A stretch of DNA of 64,000 bases from Bacillus sp. FJAT-27264 (lineage in GTDB: Bacteria > Bacillota > Bacilli > Paenibacillales > Paenibacillaceae), in contig NZ_MAQW01000001.1 in assembly GCF_001682855.1 (NCBI RefSeq), forward strand, positions 1,482,159-1,546,158. The letters run 5' to 3'. The translations under genes and the position numbers were made by a program. Below are positions 15,728 through 26,614 of the stretch, in pieces. The notes under the pieces were generated by a model. The model was not told the origin of the DNA. It was given only the letters and a program-made list of their open reading frames with translations, and did no database searches. Within the stretch, counting starts at the first letter, position 1. Each line of letters opens with the position of its first letter.

Positions 15728-16567
15728 TTGCTTTACCAATCCATGGATCATATCGTCTTGTACACTGTTGTTCTCGTTATTGCACTTGTCTGGATCGGCT
15801 CCCGCCGCAACCCATTCACCGCATTAATTGAGATCGTAAGAGAACTATTAGGCTCTTATAAGTTTTTATTGCTTTTTGTAGGTTTGTTCGGGGTGTTGGC
15901 CCTCAATAAATACGAGTTGCAGATTGAAAAAAAGCTGAATATCACCTCGGATTTCACTCCATTTGTGTTCGGACTGGAGGGACATTTTGTCCAGAGCGTG
16001 CAACATTTGTTCTATAGCCCCTGGCTGACACCTATAATCGTCTTCTTCTATATCTTAATGTTGCAGGCGGTGTTAGCGGCCTCACTGGGCGTGTATCTGC
16101 TCGACAATAACCGTATGATGCTCTATGCTACCTGCTACGCTATTATTTTGAACTATGCCATTGCCATTCCGTTCTATCTATTCTTCCCGGTCAATGAGGT
16201 GTGGTCATATGCTCCGGCAGGCGTTAGATTTGTCATGCTGGATGTGTTCCCTAAATTTGAGCAGGAGTACAGACCGCTTTCAGGACTTGATAACTGCTTC
16301 CCAAGTCTTCATACCTCCATCTCTGTTACGATGGCTCTGCTAGCTTACCGTTCAGGCAACCGCCGCTGGATGGCAATCACCACCCTGTCTGCAGTTGTCA
16401 TTGTGTTCGGAATCTTCTATCTAGGCATTCATTGGCTAACCGATATGCTTGGCGGTACCGTGCTTGCGATATTATCCGCGACAGTTGGTGTTCAACTGTC
16501 TAAGCTAACACTGGGAACCCGTTCGGAAAGACTTACTTTCCGCAGCCGTGCCAACCCTATGCGTTGA
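15728..16567 (+). CDS. PAP2-family membrane phosphatase, inositolphosphotransferase-like subgroup
   Basis: This is a predicted lipid or isoprenyl phosphate phosphatase, or a phosphotransferase, in the membrane. Its 279 residues show six or more hydrophobic segments. The PAP2 signature parts NCFPSLHTSIS (PSxH, near residue 193) and GIHWLTDMLGG (H-x3-D, near 238) are present. The classical N-terminal KxxxxxxRP motif is not obvious, as in the PAP2_3 (Aur1-like) subgroup. A TTG at 15728 is used, with AAGGAGG 11 bases upstream; an in-frame ATG five codons later is an alternative. The gene is not part of the B. subtilis order here and seems added between yrzE and yajC. Confidence 0.82.
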   Translation: MLYQSMDHIVLYTVVLVIALVWIGSRRNPFTALIEIVRELLGSYKFLLLFVGLFGVLALNKYELQIEKKLNITSDFTPFVFGLEGHFVQSVQHLFYSPWLTPIIVFFYILMLQAVLAASLGVYLLDNNRMMLYATCYAIILNYAIAIPFYLFFPVNEVWSYAPAGVRFVMLDVFPKFEQEYRPLSGLDNCFPSLHTSISVTMALLAYRSGNRRWMAITTLSAVVIVFGIFYLGIHWLTDMLGGTVLAILSATVGVQLSKLTLGTRSERLTFRSRANPMR

Positions 16568-16595
16568 TACTCATACAAGTTCATATAAGGACAAA

Positions 16596-16637
16596 AAAAG
16601 CGGCATTTCCTCTCTAATGAGAAGAAATGCCGCTTTT
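16596..16637. terminator. Bidirectional terminator between the PAP2 gene and yajC
   Basis: A perfect 14-bp stem AAAAGCGGCATTTC / GAAATGCCGCTTTT (16596-16609 with 16624-16637) has A-rich and T-rich flanks on the two sides. It serves both convergent genes. Confidence 0.93.
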
Positions 16638-16649
16638 ATATGAATCTTC

Positions 16650-16961
16650 CTACTCTTTCGTTTCCGCTTCTGGCGCAACCGAATGGCTGATGGAACCACG
16701 ATCAAATGTGAGCTTAGTCACATCATTAACCTTGAGAACCGCGATATCGTCGGAGATCTCTACAATCGTTCCGTGAAGACCACCGATTGTAACAACCTTA
16801 TCCCCTTTTTTCAACGCTTTCAGCATTGTATTACGAGTTTTGGTTTTCTTCTGCTGAGGACGGATCAGAAGGAAATAGAAGACTACGAACATCAGTACAA
16901 AAGGTCCTACCAGACCCAGAATGCTGCCTCCGGACTGGGCTGCACCTGCTAACTCAAACAT
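16650..16961 (-). CDS. yajC: Preprotein translocase subunit YajC
   Basis: YajC is a small single-pass membrane protein of the SecDF-YajC complex. At 103 residues it has a Gly-rich N-terminus, one membrane segment (about 16-38) ending in YFLLIRPQQKK, and a cytoplasmic domain with MLKALKKGDKVVTIGGLHG. The ATG at 16961 is used; the in-frame ATG six codons earlier overlaps the AAAGGGGGGAG ribosome binding site. It heads the 3' part of the tgt-queA transcription unit, in the conserved Firmicutes order. Confidence 0.95.
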   Translation of the reverse strand: MFELAGAAQSGGSILGLVGPFVLMFVVFYFLLIRPQQKKTKTRNTMLKALKKGDKVVTIGGLHGTIVEISDDIAVLKVNDVTKLTFDRGSISHSVAPEAETKE

Positions 16962-17006
16962 AATTCTCCCCCCTTTCAAATGACTGGCAAACGCACAATT
17001 CCGTTT

Positions 17007-18158
<1,152 letters not shown>

Positions 18159-18162
18159 TTAC

Positions 18163-19191
18163 TTAATAAATAAACATCGCGTCTCCAAAACTGAAAAACC
18201 GGTATCTCTCGGCAATCGCCTCTTCATAGGCGGCCAAAATATTCTCACGCCCCGCCAATGCGCTGACTAGCATCACCAATGTTGATTTGGGCAGGTGGAA
18301 GTTCGTGATTAGTGCATTAACGACATTGAATTGATAACCTGGATAAATGAAAATATCTGTCCATCCGCTGCATGCGGATAGCGGTCCTCCCTGACACTGC
18401 CGCCCGACTGTCTCCAGTGTACGGCAAGAGGTTGTACCTACAGCAATAATTCGTCCCCCGCGCTCCCGGGCAGCATTCAACGTATCTGCTGTCTCCTGCG
18501 ACATGACGAAGTACTCGGCGTGCATGACATGTTCCTCGACCTTCTCTACAGACATCGGACGGAACGTGCCCAGACCAACATGCAGCGTAATGTAGGCAAT
18601 GGATACACCTTTGGCTGCAATCTGCTCCAGTAGGCTGGTGGTAAAATGCAGACCTGCCGTTGGCGCAGCCGCTGAACCTTCATGCTTGGCATACACTGTC
18701 TGATACCGCTCACGGTCATCCAGCGTCTCCTTGATATACGGTGGAAGCGGCATCATTCCCAGCCTGTCGAGAATCTCCTGAAAGATCCCTTTATAAATGA
18801 AGCGGAGTGTCCGTCCGCCCATGTCAGACTCGTCTTCCACTACCGCCCGCAGCTCATCACTGAACACGATGACTGCCCCGCTCTTCAGCTTCTTGCCAGG
18901 CTTCACCAGTGCTTCCCAACGGTCCTCCCCGAGGTTCTTCAGAAGAAGCACTTCTGCCTTCGCCCCAGTGTCTTCCTTGACACCGAATAAACGAGCAGGG
19001 ATGACTCTAGTGTCATTTAGGACCAGTGTATCTCCCGGCTGCAAATATTCGAGCATATCGCTAAAATGCCGGTGGTCTGTCTCACCTGTCTCCCTGTTGA
19101 CTAGCAGCAGCCGCGAGGCGCTACGATCAAGTAGCGGAGTCTGGGCAATCAGCTCTTCAGGCAGATCAAAATCATAATCTTCTACATTCAT
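18163..19191 (-). CDS. queA: S-adenosylmethionine:tRNA ribosyltransferase-isomerase
   Basis: QueA transfers and isomerises the ribosyl moiety of SAM onto preQ1 in tRNA to form epoxyqueuosine. At 342 residues it has the normal length. Diagnostic parts are [14 protein letters not shown] at the N-terminus, [13 protein letters not shown] near 56, PTAGLHFT near 176, [10 protein letters not shown] near 204 and [17 protein letters not shown] near 293. It lies between the SpoIID-like gene and tgt, on the same strand. Confidence 0.97.
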   Translation of the reverse strand: MNVEDYDFDLPEELIAQTPLLDRSASRLLLVNRETGETDHRHFSDMLEYLQPGDTLVLNDTRVIPARLFGVKEDTGAKAEVLLLKNLGEDRWEALVKPGKKLKSGAVIVFSDELRAVVEDESDMGGRTLRFIYKGIFQEILDRLGMMPLPPYIKETLDDRERYQTVYAKHEGSAAAPTAGLHFTTSLLEQIAAKGVSIAYITLHVGLGTFRPMSVEKVEEHVMHAEYFVMSQETADTLNAARERGGRIIAVGTTSCRTLETVGRQCQGGPLSACSGWTDIFIYPGYQFNVVNALITNFHLPKSTLVMLVSALAGRENILAAYEEAIAERYRFFSFGDAMFIY

Positions 19192-19200
19192 GGTCCGTCT

Positions 19201-21306
19201 TCATTCCTTAACTATAGTAACGTTACGATAATAGTGTTGCAATATTTGCTTGTAATCATACCCGCTGTCAGCCATCCCCTTCACACCCCACTGGGACATG
19301 CCCATACCGTGGCCAAAGCCTTGGCCGATGAACAGGAAGCCAGACCCGCCAGTAACTACTCTAGCTTTGGCATCGCTACCCATAACCACCGTACCGCTGG
19401 CGGAGGATGTTACTTTGCCGTTTGCGGAAAGAACACCAGCATTGCTTCCACTACCAACGGTAGAAACTGACCCGTCAGCGCCTAGTACAGTATAACTTCC
19501 GGTTGGCACAATATCAAACAATGTACTAGGCAGTCCATTGAATGCCGAGCGGAACAGATCCGGATATTTCACCTTCAGAATCTCGCCATTGGCCTTCACC
19601 TCAGTCGCTCTGCCCGAAGGGCCGCGCTGGGTGACCTGAAGGCTGATGATTGAAGAAGGAAGCGCATTGCTTGTCTTGCCTTGCAGGCTCTTCAATAAAT
19701 CTGCCGAAGAATAAGGCCCCTTCACCCAAGAGTAGCTGCCCGATTCATACACCTTGTCCAGCACCACAGCATTATCTCCCGGGTTCAGCTTACCCACCGG
19801 ATTGGCATCACTTTGGATAATCGGCAACGGACGAATGTTCACGTCCTTCGTAGTTGCTGTAGCCATGTCAAGCCCGGCTGCCGTTTTGCTTCCCGTTAAT
19901 TTGATATTGTCTTCCCGGGCATATCCAGCGGTTCCATTAGGCAGCAGAACATAATACCACTGTTTGGAAGCTGTAGATACAACATCTTCCTTGCTCGGCA
20001 CACTGACAAACACGTCACTGCCGTTCCCCCACACCTCCGAAGGATCAGCCGTTATACCGCCGCTGTTGGAGGAGAACAAGGCTTCTACAATCTGCGCACC
20101 GCTCTTCAACACTTCACCAGCGGTGGCGTCCACAGCTTTGGTGATGGCTGGTGCCTCAGCCCCGATTCCGTTGTATACCTGGCTCAGTGTGGTGTCCACC
20201 ACATTCGCCACGTCAAATTTGTTGCCTTGAGCCAGAGCATAGCTGCGGGCTGCGACAGCCTGCGCCTTCAGGGCCTCTTCCGGCCAGCTTGAAGAGACTT
20301 CTCCTCCAACAACAGCATACAAATATTGCTCCAGTGACACTTCATTAATCACTGCGAGCGATCCGTTCAATCCACTAAGCTCCAGATTACCCCGGTACAC
20401 ACGTTTGGAGCGCTCTACAAGCTGGATGCCAGCATCATTGCCAGCAGCAAGGAATTTGGCTCCGCTACCGTACACAACATAGTGGGGAACTTGTCCCGCA
20501 TTATTAAGATCCAGCCCTGCATCACTACGCACGATCAATCCGGCTGTTGAGACTGCACTGGTAGACAACGTAATCTGTGGCAGTGCCACATTCACCGCAG
20601 CAGCCAAGGCCGCCAGATTCGTATCATTTACTGCTTCTCCAACCCAGACCTCCACCCGCGAACTGCCGTCTTGAGCCGATGATAATACAGGCCAAGCATC
20701 GAATCCCGCCGCTGCTAAGCTGACAATCACTGCATCAGCCTCGTCCTGGGTCGCAAAGGAACCTGCAGACAAATGCTTAGTGCCTGTCACTGCCGGTGTC
20801 TGCCCCGGCGGAATGGACAATCCAGCCTTGGTTACTCTGGACAATCCATCCTTCGCTGCATTTTCACTGGCATATACTCCGGTGTACAGCTGATACAGAC
20901 TGGACCCATTTCTCGTCACCACAAATAGCTGAGGCTTGTCTGAAGTAGCTTGCAGTTTCTTGGCGGCATCGGATGCCGCTTGCCAGGATGGGGTTTCCAG
21001 CACTTTCACCCGAAAGCCGTCCAGGCTGACACGGATACTGCTCTTGGCCGGAACAGTCGCGAGCGGTGCTCCGCCTCCTTGCGAGGTCACAAGATTAAAA
21101 CTTTGGTCTGACTGTAGCGTTGCTGCCGCCACCGTAGATTTATATTTGCTGCCGATATCGGCGTACAGTGCTACTCGAATTGTTGCACCGGGTGCAGCCT
21201 CACTGCTCCCGGCAGGGATCAGGAAGCTTCCCGCAGCCAGCGCTGACACCAGCATTCCCCGGCCCAGCACCTTCAGCACTGAGAATTTCCATCTTCCATG
21301 CTTCAT
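19201..21306 (-). CDS. Secreted SpoIID/LytB-domain protein with SPOR-like repeats
   Basis: SpoIID and LytB-type domains act on peptidoglycan; SpoIID is a lytic transglycosylase of engulfment. This 701-residue protein has an N-terminal signal peptide (about 1-37, cleavage near SSEAAPG). Two SPOR-like segments (about 100-155 and 170-230) may bind denuded glycan strands. The SpoIID domain has SLEQYLYAVVGGEV and EALKAQAVAARSYAL near 325-352 and ends with GFGHGMGMSQWG near 665. A long insert at about 430-640 separates the two parts of the domain. The ATG follows AAGGAGGATGCTGA. It lies between ruvB and queA. It is likely a vegetative or sporulation cell-wall enzyme or amidase enhancer rather than SpoIID itself. 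Confidence 0.85.
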   Translation of the reverse strand: MKHGRWKFSVLKVLGRGMLVSALAAGSFLIPAGSSEAAPGATIRVALYADIGSKYKSTVAAATLQSDQSFNLVTSQGGGAPLATVPAKSSIRVSLDGFRVKVLETPSWQAASDAAKKLQATSDKPQLFVVTRNGSSLYQLYTGVYASENAAKDGLSRVTKAGLSIPPGQTPAVTGTKHLSAGSFATQDEADAVIVSLAAAGFDAWPVLSSAQDGSSRVEVWVGEAVNDTNLAALAAAVNVALPQITLSTSAVSTAGLIVRSDAGLDLNNAGQVPHYVVYGSGAKFLAAGNDAGIQLVERSKRVYRGNLELSGLNGSLAVINEVSLEQYLYAVVGGEVSSSWPEEALKAQAVAARSYALAQGNKFDVANVVDTTLSQVYNGIGAEAPAITKAVDATAGEVLKSGAQIVEALFSSNSGGITADPSEVWGNGSDVFVSVPSKEDVVSTASKQWYYVLLPNGTAGYAREDNIKLTGSKTAAGLDMATATTKDVNIRPLPIIQSDANPVGKLNPGDNAVVLDKVYESGSYSWVKGPYSSADLLKSLQGKTSNALPSSIISLQVTQRGPSGRATEVKANGEILKVKYPDLFRSAFNGLPSTLFDIVPTGSYTVLGADGSVSTVGSGSNAGVLSANGKVTSSASGTVVMGSDAKARVVTGGSGFLFIGQGFGHGMGMSQWGVKGMADSGYDYKQILQHYYRNVTIVKE

Positions 21307-21338
21307 TCAGCATCCTCCTTCGTACAGGGAATTCATAC

Positions 21339-22346
21339 TCATGATTGCTCCGAAGGGAGCGGAATGCCCAAATGATGATAGGCAGCCGGCGTGACAATCC
21401 TGCCGCGTGGCGTCCGTTGCAGAAAACCAATTTGCAGCAGGTAAGGCTCATATACATCCTCTATAGTCTGGCTTTCTTCTCCAATAGTAGCAGCTATGGT
21501 ATCCAGTCCTACAGGACCGCCCCGGAAGCTCGTAATCATGGAGTGAATCATCTTATGGTCAATGCTGTCCAGCCCACGCGGGTCGACCTGAAGCATACGA
21601 AGGGCTTCAGCCGCAATGTCAGGCGTAATTATTCCGTCGCCGCGCACCTGCGCAAAATCACGGACGCGCTTAAGCAGACGGTTGGCAATCCGTGGTGTTC
21701 CGCGTGCCCGCAGCGCTACTTCCTCAGCGGCGTCGCCCTGAATCTCAATGCCCAGCAGATCCGCATTACGGGAGACGATGAAGCTTAGCTCATCGATGGA
21801 ATAGAATTCGAGCCGGCTGACCACGCCGAAGCGGTCGCGCAGCGGCGCAGACAATAGTCCTGCCCGCGTTGTCGCGCCAATCAGCGTGAACGGAGGCAGG
21901 TCCAGGCGCACGGAACGCGCACTCGGTCCTTTGCCGATCATAATATCGAGCGCAAAGTCCTCCATAGCTGGATACATGACTTCCTCCACCGTGCGATGCA
22001 GGCGATGAATCTCATCAATGAACAGCACATCGCCCTCCTGCAGGTTGGTCAGCAGCGCGGCCAGATCTCCCGGCCGCTCAATCGCTGGTCCCGAGGTCGT
22101 CCGCAAGTTCACACCGAGCTCGTTAGCGATAATGTTCGCCAGCGTCGTCTTACCAAGGCCCGGCGGGCCATAGAGCAGCACATGGTCCAGCGCCTCGTTT
22201 CTCATCTTGGCCGCCTCAATATAAATCTTCAAGTTCTCTTTGACCTGACTCTGTCCGATGTATTCAGCCAAATAGCGAGGGCGCAAGCTCAGTTCCACAG
22301 CCTGTTCTTCCATCATCAGATTAGCAGATATGATCCGGTCGTCCAT
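21339..22346 (-). CDS. ruvB: Holliday junction branch-migration helicase RuvB
   Basis: RuvB is the AAA+ motor that drives Holliday junction branch migration with RuvA. The 335 residues show Walker [10 protein letters not shown] (near 61), Walker B DEIHR (near 110), GATTRAG sensor 1 (near 157) and the C-terminal winged-helix DNA-binding domain with [15 protein letters not shown]. The length is normal. It lies downstream of ruvA, separated by 46 bases. Confidence 0.98.
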   Translation of the reverse strand: MDDRIISANLMMEEQAVELSLRPRYLAEYIGQSQVKENLKIYIEAAKMRNEALDHVLLYGPPGLGKTTLANIIANELGVNLRTTSGPAIERPGDLAALLTNLQEGDVLFIDEIHRLHRTVEEVMYPAMEDFALDIMIGKGPSARSVRLDLPPFTLIGATTRAGLLSAPLRDRFGVVSRLEFYSIDELSFIVSRNADLLGIEIQGDAAEEVALRARGTPRIANRLLKRVRDFAQVRGDGIITPDIAAEALRMLQVDPRGLDSIDHKMIHSMITSFRGGPVGLDTIAATIGEESQTIEDVYEPYLLQIGFLQRTPRGRIVTPAAYHHLGIPLPSEQS

Positions 22347-22392
22347 TCTCTCATCACTTCCAGTTCTTTTTAAAGATGCCCGCAGGCAGGTT

Positions 22393-23010
22393 TTACTTCG
22401 CCACGTACAGCAGCTTCAGCGCCTTTTTCATCAATACATCGACACTTCCCGTATCGGCTCCCTCTTTCTTCAGGGCTAACCACACACGGTCCAACTCGCT
22501 CTCGGTATAGCCAAGCGCCTTCAAGCCATCTCTAGCTTCATCCCACGGCAGGGCATCGCTGCCTTCTTCCTGCGGAACTGCAAAGAGTCCTGTCTGCATG
22601 GAAGCTATGCTAAGTCCATCCAGCTTATCCTTCAGATCAAGGATCATGCGCTGGGCCGTCTTCTTCCCGATTCCCGGCAGCTTCGTCAGGAATGTAATAT
22701 TCTCCTGGTAAATGGCTGAGATCAGCTGATCCGGGGTTCCGCCTGTCAGAATACCAAGCGCCACACGCGGGCCGATACCAGATACTTCAATAAGCTTACG
22801 GAACAGCCTCTGCTCTTCACGGGTAGAGAAACCGAATAACAGCGTAGCATCCTCACGGGTCACATAATGGATAAAGACCATTACAGGGCCCTCCGTCTTG
22901 GCAAAAACATAGGGATTCGGACAGAACACACGGTATCCCACCCCCTGCACATCCAACACTACATATTCGGATTCAAGGTGTACAACCGGACCTCTTAAAA
23001 AATCTATCAT
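22393..23010 (-). CDS. ruvA: Holliday junction DNA-binding protein RuvA
   Basis: RuvA forms the tetrameric platform that binds four-way junctions and recruits RuvB. The 205 residues contain the N-terminal OB fold ([21 protein letters not shown]) and two helix-hairpin-helix motifs ([13 protein letters not shown] near 74 and [13 protein letters not shown] near 109). The C-terminal RuvB-interacting domain includes [16 protein letters not shown] residues. Its ATG overlaps the ruvC stop by four bases, a translational coupling arrangement. Confidence 0.98.
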   Translation of the reverse strand: MIDFLRGPVVHLESEYVVLDVQGVGYRVFCPNPYVFAKTEGPVMVFIHYVTREDATLLFGFSTREEQRLFRKLIEVSGIGPRVALGILTGGTPDQLISAIYQENITFLTKLPGIGKKTAQRMILDLKDKLDGLSIASMQTGLFAVPQEEGSDALPWDEARDGLKALGYTESELDRVWLALKKEGADTGSVDVLMKKALKLLYVAK

Positions 23011-23510
23011 TTTCGCAATACCTCATTTAATTTGGAATTAAGACTGTAAGAGTGAGCATGACATACGGCAACCGCGAGCGCATCCGCCACGTCATCGGGC
23101 TTGGGAATCGCGGTCAGCTTCAGGAACATCTTCACCATCTCCTGCACCTGGCGCTTCTCCGCTTTGCCGTAGCCGACGATTGCTTGCTTAACCTGCATCG
23201 GCGTATATTCCGCTATAGGGAGCCCACGCTGAATCGCTGCCAGGACCATAACCCCGCGAGCCTGCGCGACTGGCAGTGCAGTGGTTACATTGCGGGCGAA
23301 AAACAGCTTCTCCAGTGCCACCGCATCTGGCTTGTATTTCTCCATAAGCTGAACAATACCCTCGTAGACATGCAGCAGCCGCTCTTCTTCCGGGGTATGG
23401 GCCTCCGTCTGGATACAGCCATATTGCACAGGCGTCACCTTATGGCCTTCCTTGTCCACAAAGCCGAAGCCGACAATCGCCAGCCCCGGGTCAATTCCTA
23501 ATATGCGCAC
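23007..23510 (-). CDS. ruvC: Crossover junction endodeoxyribonuclease RuvC
   Basis: RuvC resolves Holliday junctions by symmetric cleavage. The catalytic acidic residues are visible in [15 protein letters not shown] at the N-terminus, [11 protein letters not shown] near 67 and [15 protein letters not shown] near 137-151. I place the start at a GTG at 23510 because GGAG lies eight bases before it and the product begins at the conserved RILGIDPG. This gives 167 residues; the longer frame has no support. The stop overlaps the ruvA start. Confidence 0.97.
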   Translation of the reverse strand: MRILGIDPGLAIVGFGFVDKEGHKVTPVQYGCIQTEAHTPEEERLLHVYEGIVQLMEKYKPDAVALEKLFFARNVTTALPVAQARGVMVLAAIQRGLPIAEYTPMQVKQAIVGYGKAEKRQVQEMVKMFLKLTAIPKPDDVADALAVAVCHAHSYSLNSKLNEVLRK

Positions 23511-23712
23511 ACTTCTCTCTCCTCTATGGTCAATAAGAAGCCGGGCTCCGTCCCTCGGCTCCAGCACTAAAGCGAACATATGTATTCCTTCTAACCATTA
23601 TAGCAAAAATAGACTCCCCGGTGAGGAGAAAGTTTCCCTGCTCCCAGAAAAGGGGTCTTTTGGCCCTATCCACAGGGGTGATTGCCGCGCAAATGAGTGG
23701 ATATAAAACAGC

Positions 23713-23742
23713 AAAAAGACCTGCGGGTATCACCCCAGGCCT
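23713..23742 (-). terminator. Rho-independent terminator after bofC
   Basis: On the minus strand a GC-rich stem built from CCTG.GGGT / ACCC.CAGG with a 3-base loop (about 23720-23742) is followed by five U residues. It lies about 50 bases after the bofC stop. The remainder of 23511-23789 holds no supported gene; it must contain the promoter of ruvC-ruvA-ruvB. Confidence 0.8.
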
Positions 23743-23789
23743 CATCCAGTACTTTCTATTATCAGCTCCGCCAGAACACAAGCTCTGGC

Positions 23790-24554
23790 TTATTCTTTGT
23801 TTTGCATGACCTGCTCCGAATTATCCCGCGCGTAGTCACTGAACGTGGACAGCACGCTATTGTACTCTTCAATGTCCTGCACCCGGATGCCTTCCTGCAG
23901 CTGCCTCCAGATGTCCTCAGGCAAAGAGGATTTCATAGAGCCCATATCCATTTGAAAAAAAGTCTTCAGAACCTCATCTTGCCCTGGAGGACCCTTGAAC
24001 AGTGTCAAGTTCCCATGCTCGTCTACGCCAAAGTAGGCTTCCTTCTTGACGGCTGGAGACAGGTCCGCGATTCTCTTTTCCAGCCAAAGATCTCCGGCAG
24101 CACTGATTCTGGCCTCCCAGGAAGGATGCTTGGCGATCAGTTCCTTAAGCTCGGCCGGATTCATCTGGCCAGGTAAATTCTGAATCTCCTCACCGGATAC
24201 ATAGCTAACCTTCAGATGAACCGTCCTGCGGAGTCCGCTCTGCTGTATCGTTTGGAGAACTTGCTGTCGCCGCGGACTGTAGCCACCCTCTTCATTGTCA
24301 TCTCCTTCCCGAAAAACTGCCGCTACCGGCTCCTCTCCGGAAAATTCCCCGTTCTCAACCGTACCGCGCAGACGCTCCAAAGAATCCGCTACAGAAGCCG
24401 ATGGTTCCTCCAGCAGCTCGCTCATTTCTCCGGGAAGCTGCATTCCGCGCCACGCCAATATCGTTATAGCGACACAGGCCGCTCCCACCCACAGTGCCCT
24501 TTTCCAACGTCTCCATCTACGCCAAAGCTGTTTTTTCAAACGAGAAGCATTCAC
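23790..24554 (-). CDS. bofC: BofC-like protein, regulator of pro-sigma-K processing checkpoint
   Basis: In B. subtilis BofC acts in the forespore intermembrane space on the SpoIVB signal that controls sigma-K activation. This protein has a basic N-terminus, one membrane anchor (about 18-36), an acidic linker, and a BofC C-terminal-like domain (about 165-235, with SWEARISAAGDLWLEKRI and AYFGVDEHGNLTLFKG). The N-terminal half (VHLKVSYVSGEEI) may be the forespore regulator domain. A GTG at 24554 is preferred (GAAGGG six bases upstream; 254 residues); a TTG at 24596 is the alternative. The location beside ruvC-ruvA matches B. subtilis. Confidence 0.75.
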   Translation of the reverse strand: MNASRLKKQLWRRWRRWKRALWVGAACVAITILAWRGMQLPGEMSELLEEPSASVADSLERLRGTVENGEFSGEEPVAAVFREGDDNEEGGYSPRRQQVLQTIQQSGLRRTVHLKVSYVSGEEIQNLPGQMNPAELKELIAKHPSWEARISAAGDLWLEKRIADLSPAVKKEAYFGVDEHGNLTLFKGPPGQDEVLKTFFQMDMGSMKSSLPEDIWRQLQEGIRVQDIEEYNSVLSTFSDYARDNSEQVMQNKE

Positions 24555-24642
24555 GTTAATCCCTTCATTCTGGTTTTTTCCTATTGTGACCTGCAAAGGA
24601 AGCCTTTATGCATGATTGGGCATGCCGTGCTGTGCAAATGCT

Positions 24643-24671
24643 TTGAATTACTAAATATTGTTTGCTATACT
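24643..24671 (+). promoter_or_regulatory. Predicted sigma-A promoter of fabV
   Basis: TTGAAT (24643-24648) and TATACT (24666-24671) are 17 bases apart, placing the start of transcription about 45 bases before the fabV start codon. Confidence 0.75.
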
Positions 24672-24721
24672 CTTACTGATTGATTGCAGGCTTAAATTTA
24701 TTTACAAAGGGGAATTCCTTG

Positions 24722-25912
24722 ATGATTATCCAACCAAAAACACGCGGTTTTATATGCACAACCGCACATCCTGAAGGATGTGCCAAGCAAATAGAGAAGC
24801 AAATCAAATATGTACAGTCCCAGAAAAAAATCTCCGGACCAGCCAACGTGCTTGTTATTGGTGCTTCGACCGGTTATGGCCTGGCCTCGCGGGTTGCTGC
24901 AGCTTTTGGTGCAGGTGCCAATACGATCGGAGTATTCTTCGACAGACCGGCAGAAGGCTCACGTACAGCCTCAGCAGGCTGGTACAATTCAGCAGCTTTT
25001 GAAGAGCAGGCCAACCAGCTTGGGCTGAAGTCCTACAGCATTGTCGGCGATGCCTTCTCCAATGAAATCAAGGAAAAAACCATTGAGCTGATCAAAAACG
25101 AATTTAAGAACGTAGACCTTGTTATTTACAGTGTGGCTTCTCCGCGTCGCACGCATCCGGTTACCGGAGAGACCTTCTCCTCAGTAATTAAGCCAATCGG
25201 CACAGCATACAGCAACAAGACTATGAACTTCCATACCGGCGAAGTATCCGATACAACTATCGAGCCGGCTACAGAGGAAGAAGTTCGTCAGACGATTGCC
25301 GTTATGGGCGGCGAGGACTGGGGCATGTGGATTGATGAGCTGTCAAAAGCCGGTGTCCTGGCCGATGGGGCGACTACCGTTGCATACTCCTACATTGGAC
25401 CGGAAGTTACTCACGCTATTTACCGTGAGGGAACGATCGGTAAGGCCAAAAATGATCTGGAGCAAACGGCAGTCAAGCTGAATGAGCAGCTCGGAGTTAA
25501 AGGCGGTCGTGCCTTCGTATCCGTGAATAAGGCGCTGGTCACTCAATCCAGCTCGGCTATTCCTGTTGTTCCGCTTTACATTTCCGCACTGTATAAAGTA
25601 ATGAAGGAAAAAGGAATTCACGAGAACTGCATCGAGCAGATCTATCGCCTGTTCTCCGACCGCTTGTATGGTGAAGGTCCGGCAACTGCCGACGGCAGCA
25701 CGCTGATCCGTATTGACGATTGGGAAATGCGTGAAGATGTGCAGAAGGAAGTTATGGACCGCTGGAACAAGCTGGAGACCGCCAATGTGTCTGAACTTGC
25801 CGATCTTGAAGGCTACCGTGAAGATTTCTTTAACCTGTTCGGTTTCCAAACCGAAGGCGTGAACTATGACGCTGAGTCAGATCCTGCTGTAGAGCTTCCA
25901 AATTCATATTAA
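24722..25912 (+). CDS. fabV: Enoyl-ACP/enoyl-CoA reductase FabV
   Basis: FabV catalyses the NADH-dependent last reduction of each fatty acid elongation cycle and is the triclosan-tolerant type of enoyl reductase. At 396 residues it has the family length. It begins MIIQPKTRGFICTTAHPEGC, has the NADH-binding loop VLVIGASTGYGLASR near 43-57, and carries the catalytic Tyr-x8-Lys pair (Y234...K243 in YREGTIGKAK). The ATG at 24722 follows AAAGGGGAATTC; the open frame extends upstream without support. It is monocistronic, with its own promoter and terminator. Confidence 0.96.
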   Translation: MIIQPKTRGFICTTAHPEGCAKQIEKQIKYVQSQKKISGPANVLVIGASTGYGLASRVAAAFGAGANTIGVFFDRPAEGSRTASAGWYNSAAFEEQANQLGLKSYSIVGDAFSNEIKEKTIELIKNEFKNVDLVIYSVASPRRTHPVTGETFSSVIKPIGTAYSNKTMNFHTGEVSDTTIEPATEEEVRQTIAVMGGEDWGMWIDELSKAGVLADGATTVAYSYIGPEVTHAIYREGTIGKAKNDLEQTAVKLNEQLGVKGGRAFVSVNKALVTQSSSAIPVVPLYISALYKVMKEKGIHENCIEQIYRLFSDRLYGEGPATADGSTLIRIDDWEMREDVQKEVMDRWNKLETANVSELADLEGYREDFFNLFGFQTEGVNYDAESDPAVELPNSY

Positions 25913-25926
25913 TCCGCTAAAAAAAT

Positions 25927-25964
25927 AAAGAGTCCTGCCTGGGTAATCAGGCTGGGCTCTTTTT
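25927..25964 (+). terminator. Rho-independent terminator of fabV
   Basis: A 15-base imperfect stem AAAGAGTCCTGCCTG / CAGGCTGGGCTCTTT is followed by further T residues, directly after the fabV stop. Confidence 0.9.
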
Positions 25965-25980
25965 AATGAGGAAATCTAAA

Positions 25981-26004
25981 GCAAGTACCGATATCGGCAC
26001 TTGC
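25981..26004. terminator. Palindromic terminator between fabV and the Rrf2 gene
   Basis: A near-perfect 24-base palindrome GCAAGTACCGAT / ATCGGCACTTGC lies just beyond the Rrf2 stop codon. It has five T residues on the plus side and a short U-tract on the minus side, so it can back up the fabV terminator and end the Rrf2 transcript. Confidence 0.75.
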
Positions 26005-26007
26005 TTT

Positions 26008-26409
26008 TTATAGAACGACAGTTATTTTTTCAGCCAACGTGGACAGCTTCTGATTCTGCAAATGCTGCTCCATCTTGTGCTCCCCCTCCACCATCACCTG
26101 CTGAATCAGGCATTCCGAGGCATGGTCGAGACTGCACTCAAACAAGGAGGCCGTGCCTTCAATCGCATGAATCACGTCAAGGAACGAGATATCTTCCTTC
26201 TTGCGCTTAAGACGATAACCTCCGTTCGCTCCGGAAGCGGATTCGATAAGACCGCCCTTAACCAGTTTGGTCAAGATTTTAGACAGATACGTAGGGGACA
26301 CGCCTTGTCTTTCTGCAAGCTGTTGAACACCCACGGGTTTATCCGTACCTGCCGCCATCATAAACAGCATCGTATGCAGCGCGTAATTGGTAGCTTTTGA
26401 GTATTTCAT
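26008..26409 (-). CDS. Rrf2-family transcriptional regulator
   Basis: This is a 133-residue winged-helix regulator of the Rrf2 family (relatives include IscR, NsrR, CymR). The start MKYSKATNYALHTML is typical, with the recognition-helix region GVSPTYLSKILTKLVKGGLI near 39-58 and GANGGYRLKR as the wing. Only two cysteines (ECSLDHASEC, C-x7-C) are present in the sensor region. A normal three-Cys Fe-S ligand set is therefore not evident. The ATG at 26409 has AGGTG upstream. Its target genes are not identified here; autoregulation is common in the family. Confidence 0.88.
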   Translation of the reverse strand: MKYSKATNYALHTMLFMMAAGTDKPVGVQQLAERQGVSPTYLSKILTKLVKGGLIESASGANGGYRLKRKKEDISFLDVIHAIEGTASLFECSLDHASECLIQQVMVEGEHKMEQHLQNQKLSTLAEKITVVL

Positions 26410-26440
26410 ATAACACCTCAATTACAGACTTTGTTCATCT

Positions 26441-26469
26441 ATAATAACCCTGGATCAGTAAGGGGTCAA
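26441..26469 (-). promoter_or_regulatory. Predicted sigma-A promoter of the Rrf2 gene
   Basis: On the minus strand TTGACC (26469-26464) and TATTAT (26446-26441) are 17 bases apart. The start of transcription would lie about 25 bases before the start codon. Confidence 0.8.
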
Positions 26470-26540
26470 TATGAGGGCCTGCTTTGCCAGATCAGGTCCT
26501 TATTCAATGAATTTTTTTGCACCTAACCGGCACAGAATAT

Positions 26541-26570
26541 TTGATCATGCCCCCCTGAAAGAGATATAAT
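26541..26570 (+). promoter_or_regulatory. Predicted sigma-A promoter of the yebC-family gene
   Basis: TTGATC (26541-26546) and a perfect TATAAT (26565-26570) are 18 bases apart, 45 bases upstream of the start codon. Confidence 0.8.
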
Positions 26571-26614
26571 AAAAGATAGTGATGCACATTCAATGTTGAA
26601 AGAGAGCGAAAACT

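Noticed and set aside
23530..23781. 83-codon minus-strand frame between ruvC and bofC
   Set aside because: It runs through the bofC terminator hairpin and into the ruvC leader, with no ribosome binding site.
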